In this document: piece by piece, positions 11,169-22,409 of the stretch | Numbering within the stretch: position 1 is the stretch's first letter | How the letters are laid out: every line of letters starts with the position of its first letter | Assembly: GCA_016271365.2 (NCBI GenBank) | Contig: CM057458.1 | Span: 200,914,501-200,978,500 of the forward strand | DNA: 64,000 nucleotides | Source of the DNA: Neoceratodus forsteri | Taxonomy: Eukaryota > Chordata > Ceratodontiformes > Ceratodontidae | Reading direction: 5' to 3' | Notes under the pieces: model-generated | What the model saw: the letters and a program-made list of their open reading frames with translations, nothing else | Told to the model about the DNA's origin: nothing | Databases searched by the model: none | Position numbers and translations under genes: made by a program

Positions 11169-12119
11169 AATAATCTGATATTGACACTGTTTAACAATGT
11201 ATCTGAAGTTATCATTATGAAATTAGCTAATTTTCTTCTAGATTACAGCAAGATCAGATGGAAACATTAACTAAGATGAATATTTTTATAATGATGTTTC
11301 TGAAGTTCAGCATTGTATATTGTTTTGTTTTTAACTACCATAATATCCCACTGGATTGAATGGTTAGTAAACTGAACCTGAAAAACAAACAAAAAAAAAA
11401 AATGTTTGAACCATTAGGGCTTACATGTTTTTAATGAAAGCTTATCTTATGAATGTATTCATTCATTCTTTGTTGACCAGGTGGGTAAACTGGTGCCAGA
11501 CACCTTTTTCAGGTATGACCCAGGTACCACAAGCACAATGTAACAGCAGCAAAAATATGATACAGTACATGATACAGTAATAGAACAATTTGAATAGGAT
11601 ATATCAAAGGTATAAAAAAGTAACACAGTATTACAAATGTTAACATAGTGTAAATAGACATAAATGTATCAAATATGACAACACGAAATATAGCAAAAAA
11701 GAAAAGTGAGGAAATTGCACTTATTATGAGGCAAAGTGAGGGGGGAGAGTTAAGTGACACAAGCATGTGCATTAAGGTTCAGCAGATGATCCTTCATTTT
11801 TAGTGCAAAGGTTTTAGGAGAGGTTAGCAATCTGATGACTGAGGATATTGAGTTCCAGAGGGAGACAGCATGGTAACTGAAGGATCTCTGCCCCATACCT
11901 GTACGTAAAAGTGGGATTATACTGAAAGAGAATTGCTTGTAGCAGAGTGTGAATGTGAGAGATTAACAAGTGTGAGTAACTCAGTGAGAGAGCAATCTTA
12001 ACAAGGAGACAGCTAATGAGCTAGAACTTTCCTACTAAAAGGGCTTTGTTTTCCAGCTACAGTAACAATCAGCGGCTAGGGAATAAGTGTCAGAGGACAC
12101 TGCTGATCGTTTTTACCTT
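11169..12119. other. Mostly unassigned; possible minus-strand LINE 3' region
   Basis: 11490-12000 resembles in style the reverse complement of LINE 3' regions elsewhere here. For example, an account-like string with GAGTTCCAGAGGGAGACAGC and CTGAAGGATCTCTGCC parallels 38390-38450. I could not align it with confidence. The rest has no landmark apart from an A-run at 11390-11401. Confidence 0.3.
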
Positions 12120-12395
12120 GTAGGTAGATCACTGGATAAGTGCTGTTTGCCATAGTTGGGGATTTACTCATCGGGGACAGGTTCAGCCATTGTCTGCAGG
12201 TGGGCACAAGATGGCAGTCAACACCGTAAGAGGGACTGCTCGGGAAGCAGCAGCAGATTCAACACTCTAGCTACCCACACTTCCCACCAACCCACAGGAA
12301 GTCCTGTTTTTGTATGCAACAAGAGTGATTGACAACAGGTACTTCCTGGGCAGGAACAGGAAGTGAGGGAGTAAAAGAAAAAAAAAATCTTGGTT

Positions 12396-12653
12396 TTCAG
12401 GATGGAGGTGGTAAGTTGCAGGAGTCAGCTCTGAAGGATGGGTCAATGTCCTACATGCAGGAATCTGAATGGCCTTCAAGCCAAGCTGGATGCAGCATGG
12501 AGAGAGAATGCCAGCCTGCATCACCAGCTACACCAGAGTTCAAACCAGCCATGTCCTCTGCCCCAGAGACCCACTGGCCCTGTGAGTTGGAGCGTAGTGG
12601 GTCTTGGGAAGAGGAATTGACAATGCAGGACCTGTTTGGACCAATATCATACT
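12396..12653 (+). pseudogene. CR1 copy D ORF1, N-terminal part (zinc-finger region)
   Basis: Around 12438-12560 the frame encodes MGQCPTCRNLNGLQAKLDAA (cysteine pair C-x2-C) followed by a helical, glutamine- and leucine-rich stretch. CR1 ORF1 proteins begin with a Cys-rich zinc-binding region followed by such a helix. The same arrangement is seen at 59160-59230 in copy B (RCCPICMHLSGLQDE). The frame runs into an unrelated minus-strand CR1 3' end at about 12654, so the protein is broken here. The esterase half of the same ORF1 resumes at 13073. Confidence 0.6.
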
Positions 12654-13072
12654 AACATAGTAAAATGCCAGCAGATTAGGCCTCATGGTCTATCAAGTCT
12701 GCTCGAGAGTCAGTACCCTTGATGGGCACCATTTCCTCCCTCTTAATCCTCCAGGATCCTCCCACCACCTGCCAGGGTTTCCCTCCCCAGAGTTGGCATT
12801 ACTCAGCTTCACCCTCCCCCAATACCTGTCCCAACCTCTCTTGAACCTCTCTATAGAAACTGCTGCCACCAGCTCCTCAGGCAGTGCATTCCATGGTTCC
12901 ACTGCCCTCTCAGTGAAGTAACACCTCCCTCTCTCTCTCCCCTGAGTCTCCAACCCTCCAGTCTCCAACTGTGCCCCCTGGTTATCCCTCCCTCCCTCCC
13001 TCCTCTGAAAAACCTTATCTAGGCTAACTCTATTTACCCCTTACAGATACTTGAATACTTCGATCAATCCCA
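12654..13072 (-). mobile_element. CR1 3' end fragment (copy E)
   Basis: The minus-strand translation contains the conserved C-terminal CR1 ORF2 block RCYFTERAVEPWNALPEELV at 12840-12920. The 3' UTR at the left edge holds the 'GATCAAGTCTGCT'-like motif of CR1 tails (here GTCTATCAAGTCTGCTCG). Only the last ~0.4 kb is present, a 5' truncation typical of LINE integration. It interrupts ORF1 of copy D. Confidence 0.75.
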
Positions 13073-13760
13073 TCCTGATGAAGATGGCCATTCCAATGAA
13101 GAACCACTTTTCACCACTGGAAAAGATGAAGGATCCTGACTCACTGTGAGGTGACCCTGAGCTCGATGAAGGGATCAAGCAGATTGGAGAAATGGCATCC
13201 AATGAGGCAAGGAAACAAGAGGCAGAGGCAGGAGCATGCAATTTCTTGTTCTGGGGGAATCAATGATCAGAGGAGTAGAGTCCCACCTGAGAAAAGGTAC
13301 GCAACCTAAGGGGACAGCTAAATGCCTCCCTGGAGCATCAGCATAGTGAGACACCGAACACATTGGTAAGTTGGTTGACAAAGCAGAGGAAGGAACCAAT
13401 GCTGTAATTCATCTTAGTATGAATGACTTGTCTGCTTGAATGGTGGAAGAAACCAAACAGAATTTCATTAACCTGGGGGAATGGCTGGTGGTCAGCAGGA
13501 ATGCCCTGACATTCGTGGAGGTCCTCCCAGTGTGAGGCAAAGGGGATTGTGAAAAAAATTAGGAATAAGGACATCAAGGAATTCAGTGTTTGGTTACATG
13601 GATGGTGTTGTGAAAAAGGATATTATGTCATAGGCTCATGGAGAAAGGAAGCTATTCAGGTTTGATGGACTTCTCCCTAACAAAGGGAGTGAGTGTGCTA
13701 GGGCAGAAATTCAATGTTCACATCGACCATTTAAACTAGGAATGGGGGAGTCTAACGCTA
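13073..13760 (+). pseudogene. CR1 copy D ORF1, esterase (SGNH-like) part
   Basis: In shifting frames the plus strand encodes fragments aligned with CR1 ORF1 esterase. The clearest are an AVIHLSMNDLSA-like string at ~13400-13435 (the HLGTND block; the G-T pair is changed to S-M) and 'FTEVLPV'-like and 'FSVWLHGWC'-like strings around 13513 and 13588-13617. CR1 ORF1 carries a GDSL/SGNH-type esterase whose cellular role is unclear. Stops and frameshifts are frequent, so it is non-functional. Confidence 0.55.
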
Positions 13761-13787
13761 GTGAACCTATCAGAAAACACACTTCTG

Positions 13788-14441
13788 GGTGAATTATCAA
13801 GCTTTGCATTACCCTGAGTTTGTTCCATAGCTAACTCTCCCCCCCCCCATTTTTTTATTTTATCTGCCTAGTGGGGCTGATATTTCTGCCCATTCTCTTT
13901 GAATAGTTCCCTTTTTTTAGAAGAGATAAATTGTCCCTTAAATTCATACTTCCTATCCCTTTGTGTTCCTTCATGCATTAACTGCTATTAACTAACCTTC
14001 CTGTTCTGATACCAGATTTGGACTTAACGACACAGGTTATAAATGCTTTTATTCCCCAAATCCTTTTCTATCACAGGCTCAACACAAGGCTAACAGCATC
14101 TCCTGACTAAATGACCTCCTTGTAGGGAGGAATTTTAAGCAGACAGTAAAACATTTTTGAAAGTAAAACACAACTAACAAGAAGTTGTTTTAAAATAAAT
14201 TTTCTTTCCAGCACAGATGTTATCTAAAAGCATTAATACTGCAGCTCTTAATCTTTCTTTATACTTTTATTAGTACTGATCAAATGTACTGATAACCTTA
14301 TTAAACTAGACATTATTGTATAAGAGTTATTGATATTCTGAACATTATGACTCAGCTCTTGAATGTACTATGTATATGGTCTCACCACCTTTTGTATAAA
14401 TGCAAAAATTCTTTTTAATAAAAAGGCAATTTAAAAAAAAA
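13788..14441 (+). mobile_element. Poly(A)-ended retroposed insert in CR1 copy D
   Basis: 654 bp flanked by a 15-bp target-site duplication (GAAAACACACTTCTG at 13773-13787; GAAAGCACACTTCTG at 14442-14456; 14/15). It ends AATAAAAAGGCAATTTAAAAAAAA, similar in form to the 3' end of the L1 at 28804 (AATAAAATCTGAATT plus A-run). No coding block is recognisable. It is most simply a 5'-truncated L1-type 3' UTR or another L1-mobilised sequence. Confidence 0.75.
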
Positions 14442-14456
14442 GAAAGCACACTTCTG

Positions 14457-14815
14457 ATAGAATCTTAGTTCTCACTCCCCCACAAGCAGGAATTTCTCTC
14501 CCATGACCTAAGAAATCATGTAGGAAGTGTTTAGAAACTATCAGGAACCTGACATAGTGCCACACATCCACAGGCCCATGGGCAGAACCAATAGTAGCGA
14601 ATAATAGCAGGGGTACCAGACTTTGGAAAAGGGTATGCATCAATGCCAGAAACTTAGGTTACAAAATAAGTGGCTCGCAGGCAATGATGGCAGATTCCCA
14701 AATGGACCTGGTGGCCATCACAGAGACTTGGGCCTCAGAGAAAAATGACTGGGACCTTTCAATCCTTGGCTATGCCCCCTTCAGACTGGATAGAAGTGAG
14801 GGTGGGGGGGGTGAT
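14457..14815 (+). pseudogene. CR1 copy D ORF2, start of endonuclease domain
   Basis: Around 14637-14810 the plus strand encodes INARNLGYKISGSQ, then DLVAITETWASEKNDWDLS, then FRLDRSE: the first APE-endonuclease blocks of CR1 ORF2, including the catalytic Glu in ITETW. The reading breaks at a G-run at ~14810, where an unrelated retroposed tail (14816-15484) has entered. The remaining endonuclease blocks follow from 15485. Confidence 0.65.
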
Positions 14816-15484
14816 TAGAATTATATGTAAAGAATGGGATAAGACTTCTTCAACCACACATGGATCCTTTAAACACAATCTCTGTAACCATTTTGTTGCT
14901 TGTGCCACCTGTGACTGCTTCCTTGGGGTCCCGTCATAGCCCTGGGCTCCATGCCAGCACTTGTAGTTAACAAAATCCAGCTGCCTTATCTTAGTGCACA
15001 TCAGACACCTTAGCACTTAACCCTGTCTCCTTTACTCTCCTCCCCCCGTCCAATCACTTTTGCCCCTCCATATTCCTCTCTTCTCTATCTACTCTATTCC
15101 ATACCTCTTCTCTACTTCACCCCATTTTACACTTATGCCTCCCCTTAGCCCATTCCGCACACCCTGCCCCCTCTTGCTTTTTATCTATGACAAGGCTACA
15201 CAAGTTGCATTCTTCTCTTTCCAGTATGCTCCCTATTGTATGTTAGTAGTTAACATTATGACTCAGGTGCCCCTAATCCTGGTGCCTTAGCTATCGGCTT
15301 TTAATATAATTGACAGAACTTGTTCTTATATTTGTCTTCTGTTCTTTCTGACACTATTATCACTATAATTTGCTTGTTTTCCTGGTGCCCGTCACCTAAC
15401 TATGTAATCTTTTGATGTGGAACCTATGTAAAGAGCTTCTGCTCAAAGATACTAATCCGGGATTTTAATAAATAAATAAATAAA
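14816..15484 (+). mobile_element. 5'-truncated LINE 3' UTR (tail family R) inside CR1
   Basis: Ends in (AATA)n at ~15467-15484. The final ~65 nt (TTGATGTGGAACCTATGTAA, then GCTCAAAGATA, then AATCCGGGATTTT) match, on the plus strand, the minus-strand tails at 1554 and 1797. The body is pyrimidine-rich and non-coding. The left boundary lies in or just after a G-run at ~14807-14815 and is approximate. Confidence 0.65.
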
Positions 15485-16742
15485 GCCATCACAGTAGATA
15501 GCATCAAAAAGGAGGATGTGGAATCCCGGTGATGCTACTCAGCTGTGCAAAGGGAGAGAGGAGCCACATAGGAGTGGTATACTGGCCTCGAGGGCAGGCT
15601 GGGAGCAGGGATGAGGAGCTCCTAGAGGAGATCAGGGGTGTAGAACACAAAGGGAATATACGGTAGTGGTGGTAGGTGACCTGAATATGTTCGATGGTAC
15701 CTAGAGCATCCCAGTGGCAGGTTCTAATAGGAGTCAAAAAGTGGTTGATGCCCTTCAAGACTGCTTACTTACACAACTAGCTAGCACTCCGACTAGGCTA
15801 GACACCATCCTGGATGTAGTCCTCACTAATTCAGAGGGAGCAAGCGTTACAGGGGTTGGGGAGCCACTGGCCAACAGCAACCACAACTCTGTGTGGTTTG
15901 AGTTAGTCTGAGGGGTAGAAAAATTGCAATCCAAGACTAAGGTTTTAAATTTTAGAGGAGTCAGTTTTGACAAAATGAGGGAAGTAGTTAGAAGTATGCT
16001 GTTAAGGATAGAGGAGCAGTTAGATGTGGAAGAGATATGGGGGCTGGTTAAGCTAGCCATTTTAGAGGCTTCCAGGGTGTACGTAAGAACAGTGAACAAA
16101 AAGAACAAACATAAAAATAAACTACATGTTTCAGTAGCCAGGTAAAGTCTGCAATTAGGGCCAAAAGGGAGGCCTATAGGAATTATACAAGAACTCAAGA
16201 AGACAATGCATGGGAAGCTTACATTCAGAAGAACAAAAAAGCAAAGGGTATGGTGAAATCAGCTAAGGTTGCAACAGAGCTTCGACTTGCAGAAGAGGTT
16301 AATGAGGGGAACAAATAATTTTTTCTATGTATACAAAAAAAAAAGAAAAGGGGAGGAATAGTTAGGCTCAAAGACAGTGATAGAATAGTGGAGAAGGACA
16401 GTCCAAAGGCCACTGTTCTGAATAACTTTTTTTGCTCAGTGTTCACCAAGGAACACATAGGCCTTGTACCAGACAGTGGTATCAAGGCTGCTGAAAAAGG
16501 TGTCTCACAAATGGAAACACGACCAATCACCAGCAGTAGGGTTAGGGAGGCCCTGGATTGACTCAGAGAGGACAGGTCACCAGGGCCTGTCTGATGGAAT
16601 ACACCTGAGGGTGCAAAAGGAACTAGCAAGTGAATTGGCAGATCCCTTATCATATTTATTCAGCAGATCACTTCATATAGGGCTAGTTCAGGGGGACTGG
16701 AAAAAAGCTGTTGTGGTGCCTCTCCACAAGGTAGGGAACTGA
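15485..16742 (+). pseudogene. CR1 copy D ORF2, endonuclease C-terminus and linker to RT
   Basis: Frames 15714-15911 and 15924-16145 encode DALQDCLLTQLAS, LDTILDVVLTNSEGA, and a PLANSNHNSVWFEL block (the S-D-H catalytic block, here S-N-H, so the Asp is lost). Then VLNFRGVSFDKMREVVR and the basic linker follow. Frame 16464-16742 gives the pre-RT region GIHLRVQKELASELADPLSYLF and AVVVPLHKVGN. At that point a minus-strand CR1 interrupts, and the next residues (GNYRPVS block, here degenerate) continue at ~20451. Confidence 0.7.
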
Positions 16743-18545
16743 GAGAAACATAGAAACATAGAATTTGACGGCAGATAAGGACCGCTTGGCCCACCCAGTC
16801 TGCCCATTTCCCTACCTACTGGATAAGCTGCAGATCCTAGTTAACCAGCAGCCTACTTCTTCCTACCCCCACCCCTCAGAATTGCCTTATGACTATCCCA
16901 TGCATGCTTGAATTCCCCCACTGATTTTGACTCCACAACCTCCTCCGGAAGGCCGTTCCATGCATCCACAAATCTCTCTGTGAAAAAATACTTCCTTAAA
17001 TTACCTCTGAGCCGCCTCCCTCTATCTTCAAATTGTGCCCTCTTGTTCTTGCACACCTCTTTTTTTGAAAGATGCTACCCTCTTGGACTTTGTTGATTCC
17101 TTGAGGTGCTTGAAGTTTCTATCATGTCCCCCCTCTCCCTCCTTTCCTCGAGGCTATACATATTAAGCTCCTAAGTCTCTCTTCATCGACTTCCGGTGCA
17201 GACCCTGCACCATTTTAGTTGCCTCCTCTGGACAGCTTCCATCCTGTCTATGTCTTCTTGGAGATTGGGTCTCCAGAACTGCACACAGTACTCCAGATGG
17301 GGTCCACCAGCTCGTCTGTACAGAGGATAATAACTTCCTGTTTTCTACTGATGATGCCTCTCCCTATGCATCCCAGTATCCCCAACCCTCCTTGCTGCCC
17401 TCTCACATTGCTTGCCCATCTTTGGGTCATCTGATATGACTACCCCAGGTCCCTTCCATTCTTGTTGTTGTTAGTATCTCACCCCATTGTGTACTCTTCC
17501 CTGGGTTTTTGTTTCCCAGGTGCATTACCTTACACTTCTTAGCATTGAATCTAAGCTGCCATACATTTGACCATTCCTCTAACCTTGCCAAGTCCCTTCT
17601 CATCCTTTCCACCCCACCTGTGCATCAACTCTGTTGCAGATTCTTTGTGTCATCTGCAAGAGTCATACTTTTCCTTCCAGTCCTTCTGCAATGCTAGCTT
17701 ATAAAGACATTGAAGAGGACGGTCCTAATACTGAACCCTGCGGTGCCCACCAGTAACCCTCCTTTCTTCTGGAGTGGACTCCATTTACTATAACTCTCTG
17801 TCCTGTATCTTTCAGCTCACCTTTACCCAGGCTGTCATCTTGGGACCCACTCCCAGGCTGGCTAACTTGTATATTAATCTTTTGTGTGGGACTGTGTCAA
17901 ATGCCTTGCTGAAAGTCTAGGTAGGCCATGTCCACAGCCCCTCCCTGATCTACTACTTTGGTCACCAGTCAAAGAAATCTATCATAGTCGTCTGGCATGA
18001 CCTTCCTGCTGTGAATCCATGCTGCCTTGGGTCCTGTGCCCTCTGGCCTCTAGATACTCGACAATTCTTTCCTTTAGAAGTGATTCCATCATTTTCCTAT
18101 CACTGAGGTTAAACTAACAGGTCTATAGTTTCCTGCTTCTGCCTTGCTCCCACTTTTGAAGGAGAATCACATCTGCCCTCCTCCAGTCCCCTGGGTACCA
18201 CCCCATCCTCCCATGATCTGTTAAAAGGGTAGTCAGTGGTGTCACTAGTTATACCCTTAGTTCTTTTTAAATTCTGGGATGAATCCCATCAGGCCCCCTT
18301 GCTTTGTCCACCTTCAGTTTTAAGAGTTCTTTCAGAACCCTTTCTTCTGTAAATGGGCGGTATCAACTTCTGTATCAGAGTGTTACTACTGTTTGTTTTA
18401 TGTATCTCCCCTCCTTCTCGTAAATACTGAGCAAAATATTTGTTTAGTATCTCTGCCTCTTCACAGTCTCCCTCTGCCCACCCTCCCTCCCTTTATTAAG
18501 CCTCACTATCCCTCCCTTGGTCTTCCTTCGCTGCCTGATGTGTAC

Positions 18546-19575
18546 CTATAAAGGTTTTATCCCCTTCTTAACTGAGTTGGCTATCTTTTCCTCGGTTTGG
18601 GCTTTTGCTGTTCTGACTGCCTCCCAGCCTCCTTTTGCTTTAACTGGATACAGTTCTCTGTCCTGCTCCTTCTGCAATTCCTTGTACTTCCTGAATGCTT
18701 TCTTTTTCTCTTGAACCTTCACTGCCACTTCCTTTGAGAACCATAGTGGTTTTTTACATCGTCTTGTTTTGTTTATTTGCTTCACACAAGGCTTGTTACC
18801 TCTGTGATGGCAGTTTTATTATTCCCCATTGTTCTTCCACCTCCTTCCTGCCCATTTGCTAGTGCATTCCTTAGGCACTCACCCATTATATAGTCAGCCC
18901 TCCTAAAGTCCAGTACTTTTGTCTTTGTATGGCTTGACTCTATTCTGTGTTTATTGTGAACCATACTGTTCAATGGTGCGCTAGTTCCCAGATGGCTACC
19001 CACTTCTACATCTGTGATCCTCTCTCCATCTCCATTTGAGAGTACCAAGTCTAATATTGCTCCCTCTCGAGTGGGCTCAGTACTAGTTGTCTAAGGCATG
19101 CCCCTGTAGGGCATCTAGAATAACTGCACTCTTCAGAAGTGGCAGCTGCAACTGCACTCCAGTTAACATCTGGCATATTCAGATCACCCATCAGCAGTAT
19201 CTCCCTTTTTCTGACATTCTAAGTATACTTTCTATCATTTCCTTGTCCATTTCCTCCCCGAGAAGGGGTCTGTCTAACCCTGTGCGGATTGTGGTGCCAT
19301 TGTCTGTCTCCAAATTTACCCACAGTGCTTCTTCTCCTCCTGTTTACCCTTTTGTTCTGTTGCTTTTATTCCTTCCTTTATGTAAGAACTACTCCTCCTC
19401 CTCTTTTACCCTCCCTGTCCCTCCTGTAGATGGTGTATCCTGGTATGTTTACGTCCCAGTCATGGTTTTGTGTGTACCAAGTTTCTGTGACTGCCATGAT
19501 ATCCAGATGTTCCTCCTCCATCAAGGCCACTAATTCAGGAAGCTTGTTACCTAGACTATGGGCATTGGTACTCAT
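18546..19575 (-). pseudogene. CR1 copy A1 ORF2, endonuclease and linker
   Basis: On the minus strand 19378-19575 encodes AHSLGNKLPELVALMEEEHLDIMAVTETW (catalytic Glu block) and NIPGYTIYRRDREGKRGGG. Then 18782-19048 encodes VLSNGDGERITDVEVGSHLGTS, followed by a frameshifted SDH block, and VLDFRRADY. 18546-18785 encodes the basic linker KKPLWFSKEVAVKVQEKKKAFRKYK. The pieces lie in different frames. The RT that should follow (17600-18500) has lost its frame repeatedly. Confidence 0.7.
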
Positions 19576-19900
19576 TGCTCTCCATTTTTGATGGCTTTAC
19601 ATTCTGTTGCAGCATCCCACTGACCATCTCTACCTTGGTCTTTTCTCATTTAGTACCCTGTTTTGTAGGGAGAGGCTGGGATTTTCTGCTGCTTGTCAGT
19701 GCCTCCCTTGACTAGTTTAAAAGCTTGCCAATGAAGCATTTAAACCAATTGCTCAAAAGACTTGTTCCCTTCCTGGACAGATGCAGACCATCCTGCCAGT
19801 ATAGGCTGTTGTCCTCCAGGTGGAACCCCAGTCCCCAATGAAGTCAAACCCTGTGCTCTGCACCATTTTTTCAACCATTCATTAAACTGCATGGTGCCAA

Positions 19901-20412
19901 TTACCTTGCCTCACCCATGCCTTTGACAGGCAGCACATCTGAGAAGGATACTGTGTGTGCTACTTGTCTTAGGCCCCTCCCCAACTCTGCAATGTCCTCC
20001 TGCACTGCTCTAACCTCATGATGAGCCAAGTCATTTGTCCCTAGGTGGACAATTACATCCAGCTCAGAATCCCTTGCAGCTGTTGTCGTGATCCTGAGGA
20101 TGCGCTTCCTGTCCCTCCAAGCCATGGCACCAGGCAGGCACCTTACTTCAGTTTTCCCAGCTCCTCCCAGTTCTATCCCCCTAATAATTGAGTCCCCCAC
20201 CAGGAGCTGCTTCCTTTCCTTGTGGTGTCCTCTGCCTGACTTCCTGTGGGCCTCCCTGAGACAGCTGTCCTCAGCCTCCTTAGTCTCCTCTGTGGGTGCA
20301 TCCATAGGGGTGCTATGCTCCCCCAGAATGGTGTATGGATTGTGGAGTGGAACAACTGACTGGGTGTGCCTCCGTTCCACCATCCTCACCCTTTCTGAGC
20401 CCACTGTGGTCC
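19901..20412 (-). pseudogene. CR1 copy A1 ORF1, esterase domain
   Basis: A continuous minus-strand frame encodes, in order, KQLLVGDSIIRGIELGG (block I with the nucleophile Ser in GDS), CLPGAMAWRDRKRI, DVIVHLGTNDLAHHEV (block III, catalytic Asn region) and TVSFSDVLPVKGMGE. These are the SGNH-hydrolase blocks of CR1 ORF1, and they are unusually intact here. The frame stops at 19901, before the terminal D-x-x-H block, which lies in another frame toward 19800. The zinc-finger N-terminus is absent because the element is truncated near 20450. Confidence 0.7.
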
Positions 20413-20462
20413 AACTGCTGTGTTTTCTTTGCAATCTCTGAGGTAGTGGCAAGCAGGCAACA

Positions 20463-21680
20463 ACCGACAAGTTAGTCTTATGTCAGTAGTGGGGAAACTG
20501 ATGGAAACCTTGATAAAACAGGACTTGGTAGAGTACCTAGATAAGAATGCTCTGCAGGATGACAGGCAACATTGGTTTGTGGAAGGAAGGTCATGCCAGA
20601 TGAACACATTTTTGGACTGGGTCACTAGGGAACTAGACAGCGGCCATACAGTAGACCTACTCTACTTTGATTTGAGTAAGGCTTTTGATTCAGGGCCGCA
20701 GAACTGCCTGCTGAAAAAGTTGAAGGACCTGGGTATAGCCAAGAGTATAGTCAGCTGGGTTGGTAATTGGCCTAGGCACAGAAAACAGAGAGTAGTGGTC
20801 AATGGGGTGAGGTCTGATGACGGCGCAGTCACTAGTGGTGTACACCAAGGCTCAGTGTTGGGGCCAGTCCTGTTTAATGCCTTTATCAGTGACATCTGCA
20901 TAGGTATTCTGGAAAAAATTGCCCTATTCACAGAGGATACAAAGCTAGGAGGAAGGGAGACAGCAAGGAGGCAGTAAGGGACCTACAAAAAGACCTACAG
21001 AGGCTGGAAAGATAGTCTAACATCTGGCAGCTTAGGTTCAATGCAAAGAAATGCAAGGTGATGTATTTGGGTAAAGGGAACCCAAGGACAGAATACTACC
21101 TCAACAGAGTCCAGCTCAGCACCATGCAGGAAGAAAGGGACCTGGGTGTCATCATAAGCAACACCCTTAAACAGACCAGCCAATGCAACATAGCTTATAA
21201 CAAGGCCAACAAAATGCTAGGGTGCATAGGGAGGAGATAGAACAGCAGGAGATGGGAGGTGATACTGCCACTCTGCAGGTCCCTGGTAAGGATCCATCTG
21301 GAGTACTATGTCCAGTTTTGGAGTCCACATCTGAAAAAGGACAAAATCAGGTTGGAGGCTGTCCAGAGAATAGGGACCAAAATTATTTAGGGCCTTCACA
21401 AGGAGTGTCTGGAAGCATTAAATATGTTCTCACTGGAGACAAGAAGGGAGAGGGGGACATGACTGAAACATACAAGTTCCTGAGAGGAATAAATAAGGTG
21501 CCATCCTCTGACTTGTTCAACAGAGTTTCTAACTCAAATACTAGCAGGCACGAGTGGAAGTTGGGAAGGGAAAGCTTCAAGAGGGAGCTTAGGAAACACT
21601 ATTTTACAGAAAGAGTTGTGAAACCATGGAATAAACTACCAGCTAAGGCAGTGGAAGCAAAGTCTTGGACATTATTCTAA
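20463..21680 (+). pseudogene. CR1 copy D ORF2, reverse transcriptase and C-terminus
   Basis: Frame 20480-20977 encodes SVVGKLMETLIKQDLVEYL, YFDLSKAFDS (palm Asp block A), GVHQGSVLGPVLFNAFIS, and LFTEDTKLG where CR1 has F-A-D-D; the first catalytic Asp of the pair is replaced by Glu. After a frameshift, 21058-21240 and 21222-21680 give VMYLGKGNPRTEYYLN, DLGVIISNTLKQ and the C-terminal RKHYFTERVVKPWNKLPAKAVEAKS block. It is inactive because of the active-site change and the frameshifts. Confidence 0.8.
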
Positions 21681-21846
21681 TTGGGGTGGGACAGGGCTAA
21701 TGCAAGATCAAAAGCAACAGGAGAAATATAAAGCATTAGGCAGAAGGGGGGTTAGGTCCTGGTATCTGAGCAGGTTCAAGGAACACATGAGCAGACTAGA
21801 TGGACCCTTGGTCTCCTTCTGCCATCTCTTTTTCTATGTTTCTATG

Positions 21847-22409
21847 AGGCATGCTTCTGAACAGAGTCCTGTACACAAACTTGGCTAGAATAAGTTGCTC
21901 TCTATGTTCATGCTGCAGCCAGCCGAGCTGCTTGAGACTGGCACAGTTGTTGGAACTTGGGCCCATGGAGGTGGTGAATCTGACCAACTTGTGGTATATG
22001 ACTTTGTTCATACACTGATAGCCTTAGCAGTGGCATTTGTTACTATGGCACCATAATCCAACAGTGGGAGGAAATTTTTCTTTGTGTTATTCTTACTTTA
22101 GTGCCTGCTGTAAGGTGTCTTTGAATCTGGTAGAGCTTCCCCAGGTTTTGGTGAATGGACTTGACAGTGTTGTTTAAGTGGATGTCAAAAGAGAAACATG
22201 TGTAAACAGGTTATCTCTGACACTTAAATTCAGCAACCAAATAAAGCTGTGTACCACCCAGGGTAGACACATGGAGGATGTGGGATTGGCATTTGATTTT
22301 TTGTACTGTGCTAAGGAGTATGACTTTCATTCTGGGCACATTCAAGACCCATTTTTGTTTAAAGAACCATCATTGGACTTTCAACAAGCAATTCTGTTAT
22401 GATCCCACT
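21847..22409 (-). mobile_element. Decayed LINE fragment, post-RT region
   Basis: Minus-strand 21847-22011 encodes HKLVRFTTSMGPSSNNCASLKQLGWLQ...ILAKFVYRTLF, a pattern of the region after RT in L2/Rex-type LINEs (a conserved 'LGWL' and a long helical stretch). Minus strand 22020-22190 continues with a SIHQNLGKLYQI-like stretch. There are no further landmarks, and both borders are approximate. Confidence 0.45.

Larger units (their letters stand above)
16743..20450 (-). mobile_element. Near-complete CR1 LINE (subfamily A, copy A1) nested inside CR1 copy D
   Basis: Minus-strand element whose 3' end is at 16743, with two CR1 octamers (reverse complement of TTTCTATG) and the tail ...AAGCGGTCCTTATCTGCCG. 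Going toward 20450 it covers the C-terminus (VKKYFFTER-like block at 16985-17005), the post-RT region (17230-17530; FNAKKCKVMHLGNKNPG), RT (17600-18500, heavily frameshifted), linker (18546-18785), endonuclease (18782-19575) and ORF1 esterase (19901-20412). About 3.7 kb is present. Only the ORF1 N-terminus and 5' UTR appear missing. It splits the RT of copy D between its PLHK and GNYRP blocks. No target-site duplication is obvious, which is common for CR1. Confidence 0.85.
12120..21846 (+). mobile_element. Full-length CR1 LINE (copy D), split by four nested insertions
   Basis: The pieces, in order, are: 5' region and ORF1 zinc-finger part (12120-12653; CPTCRNLNGLQAKLD encoded at ~12446); ORF1 esterase part (13073-13787; AVIHLSMNDLSA-like block near 13405); ORF2 endonuclease start (14457-14815; INARNLGYK, then DLVAITETW); rest of endonuclease and linker (15485-16742); reverse transcriptase and C-terminus (20451-21825); 3' end with CR1-type octamers (TTTCTATG)n at ~21826-21846. 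Insertions occupy 12654-13072, 13788-14441, ~14816-15484 and 16743-20450. Removing them leaves about 4.2-4.3 kb, close to the continuous CR1 at 58834-63131. Each interruption resumes at the right place in the CR1 gene order. The 5' end is estimated by comparison with that copy. Confidence 0.8.

Noticed and set aside
12329..12655. Host gene exon with a zinc finger
   Set aside because: The Cys pair and helical stretch match CR1 ORF1 in position and in comparison with 59096-59335.
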